Source: Plastoroseomonas hellenica (GTDB lineage Bacteria; Pseudomonadota; Alphaproteobacteria; Acetobacterales; Acetobacteraceae). Taken from it: a stretch of 64,000 bases of DNA. Under the pieces are notes generated by a model, which did no database searches, had not been told where the DNA came from, and saw nothing but the letters and a program-made list of their open reading frames with translations. Location of the stretch: assembly GCF_018129085.1 (NCBI RefSeq), contig NZ_JAAGBB010000011.1, positions 1 to 64,000 on the forward strand, read 5' to 3'. The position numbers and the translations under genes were made by a program. Shown here piece after piece: positions 1-8,223 of the stretch (the stretch's first letter is position 1; each line of letters begins with the position of its first letter).

Positions 1-1
1 C

Positions 2-103
2 GGGACGACGGCACCCGCCACGCCGCGCGCCACCACGCCGCGCACCCCCACTGCTCCGGCGACGCCGCCAGCCGCGACCACGCCCGCCACGCCGCGCAAC
101 TGA
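2..103 (+). CDS. C-terminal end of an Ala/Pro/Thr-rich protein (partial)
   Basis: The frame is open from the window edge to the TGA at 101-103. It encodes about 33 residues made almost only of Ala, Pro, Thr and Arg, with repeated TP and AT pairs. Low-complexity tails like this are common at the ends of GC-rich alphaproteobacterial envelope or nucleoid proteins, but nothing in the fragment allows a function. The rest of the gene lies outside the window. Confidence 0.5.
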   Translation, partial: GTTAPATPRATTPRTPTAPATPPAATTPATPRN

Positions 104-196
104 ATGCGGGCGGCCGGCGCCGCCTCCTGGCTGGCGCCGGCTCCCCCATTCCAGCGTGACGTGGCACATCTGGCGCTGCCGCAAGGGAGAAGCGCC

Positions 197-988
197 ATGG
201 CCACCGAAAGCCCCGTCCTGCTCGCGATCGATGATCGCGGCATCGCGACCGCCACGCTCAACCGCCCGCACAAGGGCAATGCCTATGACGAGGATCTGCT
301 CGACGCGCTGATCGCGGGCCTCGAGTCGCTGACGAAGAACGAGGCGGTCCGCGCCCTGGTGATCCGGGGGGCCGGCAAGCACTTCCAGGCCGGCGCCGAC
401 CTCGATTGGCTGGCCCGGGCCGCGACCTACACCCCGGAGCAGGCCTACCGGGCCTCCATGGGCACCACGCGTGCGATGCAACTGTTGAACGAATTCCACC
501 GGCCGACCTTCGCGCTGGTCCATGGCGCCTGCTTCGGCGGTGGCTGCGGCATGGTCTGCTGCGTCGATGTCGCCCTGGCGACGCCGGATGCGATCTTCGG
601 CCTGACCGAGGTCCGGGTCGGGGTGGCGCCGACCCCGATCTCCACCCACATGGTCAATGCGATGGGGCTCCGTCACACCCGCCGCTATGCCTTGACCGGG
701 GAACGCTTCGGGGCGGCCGAGGCATTGCGCATCGGGCTGGTGCATGAGGTGGTGGAGAAGGACGGCATCGATGGCAGGCTCGCCACCATCCTGGATGAGA
801 CGATGCTCTCCGCCCCCACGGCCATCGCGGTCACCAAGGACAGCTTCCTGGCGGCCAACGGCCTGACGCTCGATCCCCGCCAGATGGCGATGCTGGCGCA
901 TGAAAGCTGGACCCAACGCGCCTCCGCAGAAGGGCGTGAGGGGCTGGCGGCCTTCCGGGAAAAGCGGCGCCCGGCCTGGTATCGGTGA
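197..988 (+). CDS. Enoyl-CoA hydratase/isomerase family protein (methylglutaconyl-CoA hydratase-like)
   Basis: A 263-residue crotonase-fold protein, the normal length for the family. The core HFQAGADLDWL and the oxyanion-hole stretch VHGACFGGGCGM are present, followed by FGLTEVRVGVAP, which carries the acidic residue expected of hydratases. The ADLDWL and PTPIS segments resemble methylglutaconyl-CoA hydratases of leucine/isovalerate breakdown; that substrate is an inference. The ATG at 197 is chosen because GGGAGA lies just upstream. In-frame codons reach back to 104, but that start would precede the Shine-Dalgarno sequence. It stands alone, 160 bp before the phosphate operon. Confidence 0.85.
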   Translation: MATESPVLLAIDDRGIATATLNRPHKGNAYDEDLLDALIAGLESLTKNEAVRALVIRGAGKHFQAGADLDWLARAATYTPEQAYRASMGTTRAMQLLNEFHRPTFALVHGACFGGGCGMVCCVDVALATPDAIFGLTEVRVGVAPTPISTHMVNAMGLRHTRRYALTGERFGAAEALRIGLVHEVVEKDGIDGRLATILDETMLSAPTAIAVTKDSFLAANGLTLDPRQMAMLAHESWTQRASAEGREGLAAFREKRRPAWYR

Positions 989-1027
989 GCCTGGGAACCC
1001 GACAACCTATGGTAGTTGTCGGGCGGA

Positions 1028-1045
1028 CTGTCATCGAAGCTTCAT
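1028..1045 (+). promoter_or_regulatory. Pho box upstream of pstS
   Basis: CTGTCAT at 1028-1034, a 4-nt spacer CGAA, then GCTTCAT at 1039-1045. This matches the known PhoB site, two 7-bp direct repeats 11 bp apart, with the first half perfect and the second at 5 of 7 (consensus CTGTCAT). It lies about 100 bp before the pstS start in the 160-bp gap, where a PhoB-activated promoter is expected. With phoB as the last gene of the operon, this implies autoregulated induction in phosphate starvation. Confidence 0.75.
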
Positions 1046-1148
1046 CGATCTGCAATCCGGTGGTCTTCCCACGGACCTAGAAGGCCACCGAAGGCGGCAA
1101 GCCCCTTCCCAAAGCGGGAACCGCCACACAGGCACGGAGATTTCGACA

Positions 1149-2204
1149 GTGAACAGGCGGTCCTTCCTTCTCGCGTCCAGCGCGGCAGCTTTCGCGGCGC
1201 CCGCCCTCCCGGCCTTCGCCCAGGCAGCCTCGATCACTGGCGCCGGCGCCACCTTCCCCCGCCCGGTCTATGAGCGTTGGGGCCAGGCGGCGCGCGAGCC
1301 GCTCAGTGTGACGCTCAACTACCAGTCGATCGGCTCGGGCGGCGGCATCAACCAGATCACCAACCGCACCGTCGATTTCGGCGCCACCGACGCACCGCTG
1401 ACCGCAGCCCAGCTCACCGAGCGCAGCCTGCTGCAGTTCCCGACGGTGATGGGCTCGGTCGTGCTCATCGTGAACATCCCGGGTGTTGCGGACAATGCGC
1501 TCCGCCTGACGCCGGAAGTGGTGGCCGACCTCTTCCTCGGCCGCATCACCCGCTGGAACGATGCCAAGCTCGTCGAGCTGAACCGCGACATCCGGCTGCC
1601 AAACCTGCCGGTTTCGCCGACCTACCGCGCCGACGCTTCGGGCACCACCTTCGTGTTCACCACCTATCTCGCCCGCGTCTCCGAGGCGTGGAAGAGCGGC
1701 CCGGGTGCGGCGACCTCGGTGCAGTGGCCGGTCGGCAACGGCGCCCGCGGCAATGAGGGCGTGTCGAACACCGTCCGCAACACCCCGGGCGCGATCGGCT
1801 ACACCGAGAACGCCTATGCCACGGTGAACCGCCTGATCACGACGCAGCTCCGCAACAAGGCGGGCAACTTCGTGCGGCCGGAAATGCCGAACTTCCTGGC
1901 CGCCGCCGAGGTCGCGGACTGGAGCGCGCCGGGGTTCGCCGCGGACCTGATCGACCTGGCCGGCGCCAATGTGTGGCCGATCGTCTCGCCGACTTTCATC
2001 CTGCTGCCGACCAACCCGGCCGCGGACAAGGTGGCGGGCAGCCTCAACACGATGAAGTTCTTCGACTGGTGCTTCAAGAACGGCGCCGAGGCAGCGCGCC
2101 GCCTCGAATACATCCCGGTGCCGGACGCCGTGCATGGCCGCGTCCGCGCCGCCTGGGCTGCGCAGGTGAAGAATCCGGCCGGCCAGCCGATCTGGACCGC
2201 CTGA
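1149..2204 (+). CDS. pstS: Phosphate ABC transporter, periplasmic phosphate-binding protein
   Basis: A 351-residue PstS. It binds inorganic phosphate in the periplasm and delivers it to PstCA. A signal peptide with a twin-arginine-like RRSFL start and an Ala-rich core ends near AFAQA. The mature N-terminus ITGAGATFPRPVYERW and the motif NYQSIGSGGGINQI are typical of PstS and form the phosphate-binding loops, and DASGTTFVF is also conserved. The GTG at 1149 is preferred because it starts the signal peptide and has GGAG nine bases upstream. First gene of pstSCAB-phoU-phoB, behind a Pho box. Confidence 0.95.
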   Translation: MNRRSFLLASSAAAFAAPALPAFAQAASITGAGATFPRPVYERWGQAAREPLSVTLNYQSIGSGGGINQITNRTVDFGATDAPLTAAQLTERSLLQFPTVMGSVVLIVNIPGVADNALRLTPEVVADLFLGRITRWNDAKLVELNRDIRLPNLPVSPTYRADASGTTFVFTTYLARVSEAWKSGPGAATSVQWPVGNGARGNEGVSNTVRNTPGAIGYTENAYATVNRLITTQLRNKAGNFVRPEMPNFLAAAEVADWSAPGFAADLIDLAGANVWPIVSPTFILLPTNPAADKVAGSLNTMKFFDWCFKNGAEAARRLEYIPVPDAVHGRVRAAWAAQVKNPAGQPIWTA

Positions 2205-2212
2205 GCTGAACC

Positions 2213-2242
2213 GGCCGGGGCGCCCAGGCGGGCGCCCCGGCC
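2213..2242. terminator. Perfect 13-bp hairpin between pstS and pstC
   Basis: Arms 2213-2225 and 2230-2242 are perfect complements (GGCCGGGGCGCCC on the left) around the 4-nt loop AGGC. There is no U-run, so complete termination is unlikely. In this position such hairpins usually cause partial termination or protect the upstream mRNA, making the binding protein more abundant than the permeases. That role is inferred from position. Confidence 0.7.
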
Positions 2243-2269
2243 CCTCTCCGACCCGCAAGGATCCCCCGC

Positions 2270-3253
2270 TTGAGCCAGGCCGTGATCGGCGCCGACGCGC
2301 CCCCTGCCCCCACCGGACGCAAGACCGCCGGCCGTCTGGGCGACAGCATCTTCGAATGGCTCTGCCGCGGCGCCGGCATCCTGGTGCTGCTGATCCTCGG
2401 CGCCATCATCCTGACGCTGTTCATCGGCGGCCTTCCCGCCTTCCAGGCCTTCGGGTTCCAGTTCCTCTGGAGCACCGCCTGGAACCCGGTCGAGGGCCGC
2501 GAGAACTACGGCGCCTTCATTTCCATCTTCGGCACCGTCGTCAGCTCGGTGCTCGCCATCATCTTCGCCGTGCCGGTCGCCTTCGGCATCGCCTTCTTCC
2601 TGACCGAGCTGGCGCCTGAATGGCTGAAGCGCCCGATCGGCACCGCGATCGAGCTGCTGGCCGCCGTGCCGTCGATCATCTTCGGCATGTGGGGCCTTTT
2701 CGTCCTGGTGCCCTTCGTGCAGCAGCACATCCAGCTTTCCTTCGGGGAGACACTGGGCGAGTTGCCGCTGATCGGCTTCCTCTTCGCCTCCAACAGCTTC
2801 ACCGGCACCTCGCTCTTCGCCGCGGCCCTGGTACTGGCGATCATGATCCTGCCCTTCATCGCCGCCACCATGCGCGACGTGTTCAGCCAGGTGCCGCCGG
2901 TGTTCAAGGAGAGCGCCTATGGCCTCGGCGCCACGCGGTGGGAGGTGGTGCGCAACGTGGTGCTGCCCTACACGCGCATCTCGGTCGTCGGCGGCATCAT
3001 GCTGGGCCTGGGGCGCGCACTCGGGGAGACCATGGCGGTCACCTTTGTGATCGGCAATGCGAACCGCCTGGCGACCTCGCTCTTCGATCCCTCGACGACG
3101 ATCGCCTCGGTGGTCGCGATGGAGTTCCCGGAAAGCCTGATGGGCAGCCTCAAGCAGTCCTCCCTGCTGGCGCTCGGCTTCCTGCTCTTCGTCATCTCCT
3201 TCCTCGTGCTCGCCGCCTCGCGCTACCTGCTGCGCTCGCGGCTGAAGGCCTGA
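2270..3253 (+). CDS. pstC: Phosphate ABC transporter permease PstC
   Basis: A 327-residue inner-membrane permease, one half of the phosphate channel. About six hydrophobic segments are visible, beginning with GILVLLILGAIILTLFIGG. The binding-protein-dependent permease loop that contacts PstB is seen in ESAYGLGATRWEVVRNVVLP. It starts with TTG at 2270, supported by AAGGA at 2257-2261; no ATG gives a better N-terminus. It follows pstS after the intergenic hairpin and precedes pstA by 4 bp. Confidence 0.93.
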   Translation: MSQAVIGADAPPAPTGRKTAGRLGDSIFEWLCRGAGILVLLILGAIILTLFIGGLPAFQAFGFQFLWSTAWNPVEGRENYGAFISIFGTVVSSVLAIIFAVPVAFGIAFFLTELAPEWLKRPIGTAIELLAAVPSIIFGMWGLFVLVPFVQQHIQLSFGETLGELPLIGFLFASNSFTGTSLFAAALVLAIMILPFIAATMRDVFSQVPPVFKESAYGLGATRWEVVRNVVLPYTRISVVGGIMLGLGRALGETMAVTFVIGNANRLATSLFDPSTTIASVVAMEFPESLMGSLKQSSLLALGFLLFVISFLVLAASRYLLRSRLKA

Positions 3254-3257
3254 TCCG

Positions 3258-4163
3258 ATGAGTGCGACCTCGATGATCCCCGCGGCGCCGGTCAAGAACC
3301 TCGACGTGGCGCGTCGCCTCGGCGCCCGCCGCCGCTTCATGGACAAGCTGGTCCGCCTCCTCTGCATCGCCGCGATGCTGGCCGGCCTGTTCTTCCTGGC
3401 CTCGATCCTGTTCACGCTGCTCTGGCGCGGGATCCCGGCACTCGACCTGCACGTCTTCACCACGGAGTTCCAGCCGACCACCTATGGCGACGACACCGCG
3501 CTGCGGGGCGGCCTGATGCACGCCATCACCGGCAGCCTGATCCAGGTGGTGCTCGCGACGCTGATCGGCACGCCGATCGGCCTGCTGGTCGGCACCTACC
3601 TGGCCGAATATGCCCGCGCCTCGGCGCTCGGCAATGCGGTGCGCTTCGTCTCCGACGTGCTGCTCTCGGCGCCCTCGATCCTGATCGGCCTCTTCATCTA
3701 TCAGCTCATCGTGCTGCCGATGGGCGGCTTCTCGGGCATCGCCGGCGTGCTGGCGCTGGCTGTCATCGTCATCCCGGTGGTGGTCCGCACGACGGAGGAC
3801 ATGCTGCAGCTCATCCCCAATACGCTGCGTGAGGCGGTGATGGGCCTCGGCGCGCCGAAGTGGAAGATGATCATGCTGGTCTGCTACAAGGCGGCAATGT
3901 CTGGCATCGTCACCGGTGTGCTGCTGGCCATCGCCCGCATCGCCGGCGAGACTGCGCCGCTGCTGCTGACATCCTTCGGCAACAACGTGAACAGCTTCAA
4001 TCTCGGCTCCGCGATGTCCTCGCTGCCGATCGCCATCTACCAGCAGGCGAATTCGGGCTTCCCCGACTTGATCGCCATCGCCTGGACCGGCGCTCTCATC
4101 GTCACGCTCGGTGTGCTCGCGATCAATGTCGCCGCCCGCACCCTGCTCAAGACCCGCGGCTGA
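3258..4163 (+). CDS. pstA: Phosphate ABC transporter permease PstA
   Basis: A 301-residue inner-membrane partner of PstC. The first membrane segment is near residues 32-56 and further segments run to the end. The conserved cytoplasmic loop [16 protein letters not shown] is the PstB-docking motif. The ATG at 3258 follows the pstC stop by 4 bp, so the two are almost certainly translated from the same mRNA. Confidence 0.93.
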   Translation: MSATSMIPAAPVKNLDVARRLGARRRFMDKLVRLLCIAAMLAGLFFLASILFTLLWRGIPALDLHVFTTEFQPTTYGDDTALRGGLMHAITGSLIQVVLATLIGTPIGLLVGTYLAEYARASALGNAVRFVSDVLLSAPSILIGLFIYQLIVLPMGGFSGIAGVLALAVIVIPVVVRTTEDMLQLIPNTLREAVMGLGAPKWKMIMLVCYKAAMSGIVTGVLLAIARIAGETAPLLLTSFGNNVNSFNLGSAMSSLPIAIYQQANSGFPDLIAIAWTGALIVTLGVLAINVAARTLLKTRG

Positions 4164-4179
4164 TAGGGAACAGAGACCC

Positions 4180-5025
4180 ATGAGCTCCTCCACCGAAACC
4201 GTCGCGACGGAAACCAGCTCCAGCTCCAGCTTCGGCGGCCTGCAGGCCCGCTCGGATGCCGCCATCAACGCCACGGCGCGCGTCTCCGTGCGCAATCTCG
4301 ACTTCTTCTACGGTGAGACGAAGGCGCTGAAGTCGATCAACTTCGACCTGCCGGAGAAGCAGGTGACGGGCATGATCGGCCCGTCCGGCTGCGGCAAGTC
4401 CACGCTGCTGCGCGTCCTGAACCGAATGTACAGCCTCTACCCCGGCCAGCGCGCCACCGGCGAGGTGCTGATGGACGGGCGCAACATGATCGCGCCGTCG
4501 GTCGACGTGAACGAGCTGCGCGCCAAGGTCGGCATGGTGTTCCAGAAGCCGACGCCGTTCCCGATGTCGATCTACGACAACGTCGCCTTCGGCATCAAAC
4601 TGCACGAGCGCCTGTCCAAGGCGCAGATGGATGAGCGCATCGAATGGGCGCTGTCGCGCGCCGCTATCTGGGACGAGGTGAAGGACCGGCTGGACCGCTC
4701 CGCCCTCGGCCTCTCGGGCGGCCAGCAGCAGCGCCTCTGCATCGCGCGCACCATCGCGGTGCGGCCGGAGGTGATCCTGTTCGACGAGCCGACCTCGGCG
4801 CTCGACCCGATCTCAACCTTGAAGATCGAGGAGCTGATCGACGAGCTGAAGCGCGACTTCACCATCGCGATCGTCACCCACAACATGCAGCAGGCGGCGC
4901 GCTGCGCCGACCAGGTCGCCTTCTTCTATCTTGGCGAGTTGGTGGAGATCGCGCCGGCGGCCCAGATGTTCACCGCGCCGAAGCAGAAGCGTACCCAGGA
5001 ATACATCACCGGCCGGTTCGGCTGA
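4180..5025 (+). CDS. pstB: Phosphate ABC transporter ATP-binding protein
   Basis: A 281-residue ATPase that powers PstCA. Walker A is GPSGCGKST, the signature is [13 protein letters not shown], Walker B is [12 protein letters not shown], and the H-loop is IVTHNMQQA. The first 30 residues are a Ser/Thr-rich extension not essential to the fold. The ATG at 4180 lies 17 bp after the pstA stop. The ending EYITGRFG is typical of PstB. Confidence 0.96.
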   Translation: MSSSTETVATETSSSSSFGGLQARSDAAINATARVSVRNLDFFYGETKALKSINFDLPEKQVTGMIGPSGCGKSTLLRVLNRMYSLYPGQRATGEVLMDGRNMIAPSVDVNELRAKVGMVFQKPTPFPMSIYDNVAFGIKLHERLSKAQMDERIEWALSRAAIWDEVKDRLDRSALGLSGGQQQRLCIARTIAVRPEVILFDEPTSALDPISTLKIEELIDELKRDFTIAIVTHNMQQAARCADQVAFFYLGELVEIAPAAQMFTAPKQKRTQEYITGRFG

Positions 5026-5041
5026 GGAAAGGCCGGGAGCC

Positions 5042-5767
5042 ATGACCCAGGAAATGCCGGAGCATATCGTGCGCAGCTACGAAGAAGACCTGAAGCGCCT
5101 GCGCGACATGGTCGCGCGCATGGGCGGCCTGGCCGAGCAGCAGGTGGCCGACGCCACCACCGCGCTGACCCGCCGCGACAGCGAACTCGCCGCCGAGGTG
5201 GTGAAGCGCGACGCCCAGCTCGATCAGTTGGAGCGGGAGATCGAAGCCTTCTGCGTGCGCCTGCTGGCGCTGCGCCAGCCGATGGCTTCCGACCTCCGCT
5301 TCATCGTGGCCACGATGAAGATCAGCCACGACCTGGAGCGCATCGGCGACTATGCCCGGAACGGCGCCAAGCGGGCGATCGTGCTGGCGACGCTGCCGGT
5401 GATCGGCAGCCTGAACGGCTTCGCCCGCATGGCACGGCTGGTGCAGGAGAACCTGACCGCCGCGATCGACGCGCTGGTCCAGGACGATGCCGAGGCCGCG
5501 GCCCGCGTCTGGGGTGCCGATGAGCCCGTGGACGACATCTACAACGGCATCTTCCGCGAGTTGCTGACGCATATGATGGAAGATCCACGCAACATCACCG
5601 GCGCGACCCATCTTCTGTTCATCGCCAAGAACCTGGAGCGCATCGGCGACCACGCGACCAACATCGCGGAGACCGTGCACTACGCGGTGCGCGGCGACAG
5701 CCTGCCGGAAGACCGACCGAAATCGGACAGCTCCGCCTTCGCGGTGGTACGTCCGCCCGAAGCCTGA
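5042..5767 (+). CDS. phoU: Phosphate signalling protein PhoU
   Basis: A 241-residue cytoplasmic helical protein with two PhoU repeats. Each repeat carries the metal-site signature, seen as DLERIGDYARNGAKR in the first half and NLERIGDHATNIAE in the second. In known systems PhoU links Pst activity to PhoR and keeps the Pho regulon off when phosphate is plentiful. The ATG at 5042 follows pstB by 16 bp. Confidence 0.95.
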   Translation: MTQEMPEHIVRSYEEDLKRLRDMVARMGGLAEQQVADATTALTRRDSELAAEVVKRDAQLDQLEREIEAFCVRLLALRQPMASDLRFIVATMKISHDLERIGDYARNGAKRAIVLATLPVIGSLNGFARMARLVQENLTAAIDALVQDDAEAAARVWGADEPVDDIYNGIFRELLTHMMEDPRNITGATHLLFIAKNLERIGDHATNIAETVHYAVRGDSLPEDRPKSDSSAFAVVRPPEA

Positions 5768-5781
5768 AAGGCCAGACACGC

Positions 5782-6501
5782 ATGTCCCTCGCCCTGACCG
5801 GCGGCGCCGCACGGCCCACGATCCTTGTGGTCGAGGACGAAGCGCCACTGCTGACGCTCATGCGCTACAACCTCGAAAAGCAGGGCTTCACGGTCGAGGA
5901 AGCGACCGACGGGCAGGAGGCGCTGCTGCGCGTCGCCGAGGCCAAGCCGGATCTCGTGCTGCTCGACTGGATGCTGCCAGCCATGTCCGGCCTCGAGGTC
6001 TGCCGCCAGCTTCGGCGCCGTCCGACCACGCGCGACCTGCCGATCATCATGGTCACCGCCCGCACCGAGGATCAGGACACGGTGCGCGCACTCGACACCG
6101 GCGCCGACGACTATATCGCCAAGCCCTTCGCCATGGAGGCGCTGCTGGCCCGCATCCGCGCCCTGCTCCGCCGCTCCGGCGCGGTGCCGGAAAAGGGCAC
6201 GCTGCGCTACCAGGATCTGGCGATGGACCAGGATGCGCACCGCGTGACCCGCGCCGGGCGCCCGCTGCATCTGGGTCCGACCGAGTACCGGCTGCTGGAA
6301 TTCTTCCTGCTGCATCCCGGGCGCGTCTTCACCCGTGAGCAGGTGCTGGATGCGGTCTGGGGGCGCGACATCCATGTCGAGCCGCGCACCGTGGACGTGC
6401 ATATCCGCCGACTGCGCAAGGCGATCAACGCGCCGGGCGAAGCCGACCTGATCCGCACCGTGCGCGCCGCCGGCTACGCGCTCGACGCCGAGGAAGGTTG
6501 A
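5782..6501 (+). CDS. phoB: Phosphate regulon response regulator
   Basis: A 239-residue OmpR-family regulator. The receiver domain (about 13-130) has the acidic pair VEDE, the phospho-acceptor Asp62 in LLDWMLP, and Lys in YIAKPF. The winged-helix DNA-binding domain (about 140-235) ends RTVRAAGYALD. Position at the end of pstSCAB-phoU identifies it as PhoB. The partner kinase PhoR, often adjacent, is absent here, so it must be encoded elsewhere or another kinase acts. Confidence 0.92.
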   Translation: MSLALTGGAARPTILVVEDEAPLLTLMRYNLEKQGFTVEEATDGQEALLRVAEAKPDLVLLDWMLPAMSGLEVCRQLRRRPTTRDLPIIMVTARTEDQDTVRALDTGADDYIAKPFAMEALLARIRALLRRSGAVPEKGTLRYQDLAMDQDAHRVTRAGRPLHLGPTEYRLLEFFLLHPGRVFTREQVLDAVWGRDIHVEPRTVDVHIRRLRKAINAPGEADLIRTVRAAGYALDAEEG

Positions 6502-6503
6502 GA

Positions 6504-6550
6504 GAGCAGATCGCCGCAGGGCGGTTAAGCCCGCAGGCATGAATCTGCTC
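6504..6550. repeat. Stop-adjacent nested-hairpin repeat after phoB, plus a degenerate second copy
   Basis: Arms GAGCAGAT (6504-6511) and ATCTGCTC (6543-6550) pair perfectly around a 31-nt core (6512-6542) that ends in TGA. Core positions 8-11 and 18-21 form an inner stem GGGC/GCCC. The element starts two bases after the phoB stop. A degraded second copy (arm GCAGAT at 6567, core-like sequence to about 6593) follows and runs to the end of the convergent J-domain gene. Same family as 14959-15136, 19488-19540 and 20375-20426, with different arms. Confidence 0.7.
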
Positions 6551-6610
6551 GCCATGCAGATGATCGGCAGATCGCCGTAGGGCGGTCTATCCCAGCTTCG
6601 GCCAGGCCGC

Positions 6611-7108
6611 CTATTCCTCGGGTGCTGCAGGCAGGGAGGCAAAGACCGCCTCCGCCCGCTTGAAGGCGACTTCCGCGCGGCGTCGCGCCTCCGGATCCAC
6701 CTGCTTGTCCGGATGGTAGCGTCGGCGGAAGGCGCGGCGCACCTCGCTGATCAACCAGAGCGGCGCATCGGCGGTCAGGAAGACGCGGTGATGCGGCGAT
6801 GCGCCTTGCGGCGCCAGGCGTTCCGCCTCCTCGGCCCGGTATTCAGCTTCCGCCAGGCGTCGGCGCAGATGCTCGATGGTTATGGCGGCGGCGGCGAGCG
6901 TGCCGCGCATCTCCTCCTCCCGCGCGGTACCGTCGAGCAGCGCGATACGATGCTCCACGCTGCTCTCCAGGCGGCGTGCACGATGGCCGGGCCGGTGCGA
7001 CAGCTCCTCCTGGATCCGGTCGAGCACGAGGCGATTCGCAGCATGTTGCGCCGCATGTTCGGCAAGCTGCTCCAGCGGCCAGTCAAAATGTGGGCGCGCA
7101 GCGTCCAT
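6611..7108 (-). CDS. J-domain-containing protein (DnaJ-like)
   Basis: About 165 residues. The C-terminal third holds a J-domain with the essential HPD motif (RRYHPDKQVDPEARRRAEVAF), the contact site for DnaK-type Hsp70. The N-terminal two thirds are charged and probably helical, with many Glu and Arg. The ATG at 7108 is chosen because GGAG lies 7-8 bases upstream; a longer start at 7138 has no such signal. J-domain co-chaperones deliver clients to Hsp70, but nothing here shows the client. Confidence 0.7.
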   Translation of the reverse strand: MDAARPHFDWPLEQLAEHAAQHAANRLVLDRIQEELSHRPGHRARRLESSVEHRIALLDGTAREEEMRGTLAAAAITIEHLRRRLAEAEYRAEEAERLAPQGASPHHRVFLTADAPLWLISEVRRAFRRRYHPDKQVDPEARRRAEVAFKRAEAVFASLPAAPEE

Positions 7109-7221
7109 CCGTGTCTCCAGGGTGGGGCAGCCTGCCATGGCGGGGCTTAACCAAAGCTGAGGCGCCCCCTTTCGCAGCCCCTCCAGAGCGGGCGAGACTG
7201 CGCCCTGGAGGAACCGATCCC

Positions 7222-8193
7222 ATGACCATCATCACGCCCCGCCGGGCCCTGCTGGCCGGCCTTGCCGCCGCGCCGCTCGCCCGCCCCGCCCTCGCCCAAG
7301 CCCCCTGGCCGAACCGGCCGATCCGCATCGTGGTGCCGTTCCCACCCGGCGGCTCCAACGACGTGGTGGCCCGGCCACTGGCGGAGCGGCTGCAGGCGAA
7401 GCTCGGCCAGCCGGTCGTGATCGACAACCGCGCCGGGGCCGGCAGCGTCCTGGGTTCGACCATGGTCGCCCAGGCGCCCGCCGATGGTCACACGCTGATG
7501 GTGACTTCCTCCTCCTTCGCGACGTCGTCCATCGTGCAGCGCACCAGCTATCGGCTGCCGGAGGATTTCGAGGCCATTGCCCTCCTGGCCAGGTCGCCCT
7601 TCTTCATCCTGACCGCCCCCGATTTCCCGCCGCGCACGGTGCAGGAGCTCGTGGCCGCGGCGAAGGCCAATCCCGGGGGGATCGACTATGGCTCCTCCGG
7701 CCCCGGCGGCATCAACCACTTCATCACCGAGTATTTTTGCCTGCGCGCCGGCATCCGCATGAACCACATCCCCTATCGCGGCATGCCGCCGGCGGTGACG
7801 GATCTGGTGGCCGGCCACATCAAGGTGCTGATCACCACCGTCGCCAGCGCCAATGCGCCGGCGCGGGAGGGGCGGGTCCACCTCCTCGCCTATACCGCGC
7901 CGGGCCGGCCGGAGGGCACCCGCCCGGCGCCCACCGTGCGAGAGGCGGGGATCGACTACGAGGCCGATATCTGGTGGGGCCTGTTTGGCCCCAGGGGCTT
8001 GCCGCCGGAGGTCACCGCCCGCCTCAACGCCGCCGCGAATGAGGCGCTTGCCGACCCCGCCATGCAGCGCATCATGGCCGGCGAGGGCGCCCGGCCCGCC
8101 CCCGACACTCCCGCCGCCTTCGCGACGCTGCTCCGCGAGGAGCTGGCGCGGTGGCGGGAGGTGGCGCAGGCCGCCAATATCCGGACTGAGTAG
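7222..8193 (+). CDS. Bug/TctC-family tripartite tricarboxylate transporter receptor (orphan)
   Basis: A 323-residue periplasmic binding protein with a signal peptide ending PALAQA. The mature start WPNRPIRIVVPFPPGGSNDVVAR and VVIDNRAGAGSVLG are hallmarks of the Bug family; the conserved HIPYRGMPPAVTDLVAGHI segment is also clear. The ATG at 7222 has GGAGGA upstream. No TctA/TctB membrane genes are nearby, as is usual for this expanded family. The ligand cannot be read from the sequence; the adjacent PuuE-type genes make a ureide or related acid possible. Confidence 0.88.
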   Translation: MTIITPRRALLAGLAAAPLARPALAQAPWPNRPIRIVVPFPPGGSNDVVARPLAERLQAKLGQPVVIDNRAGAGSVLGSTMVAQAPADGHTLMVTSSSFATSSIVQRTSYRLPEDFEAIALLARSPFFILTAPDFPPRTVQELVAAAKANPGGIDYGSSGPGGINHFITEYFCLRAGIRMNHIPYRGMPPAVTDLVAGHIKVLITTVASANAPAREGRVHLLAYTAPGRPEGTRPAPTVREAGIDYEADIWWGLFGPRGLPPEVTARLNAAANEALADPAMQRIMAGEGARPAPDTPAAFATLLREELARWREVAQAANIRTE

Positions 8194-8194
8194 C

Positions 8195-8215
8195 CCGGCG
8201 GAAGCCCGCCGCCGG
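8195..8215. terminator. Hairpin between convergent genes
   Basis: CCGGCGG (8195-8201) pairs with CCGCCGG (8209-8215) across a 7-nt loop. It lies in the 30-bp gap between the converging Bug receptor and puuE-like gene, so it could end transcription from both sides. There is no U-run. Confidence 0.45.
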
Positions 8216-8223
8216 ATGGCGCA

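Noticed and set aside
1077-3481. Long minus-strand frames across pstS and pstC
   Set aside because: Their translations are low-complexity Arg/Asp/Glu/His sequences without motifs, while the plus strand encodes complete PstS and PstC.
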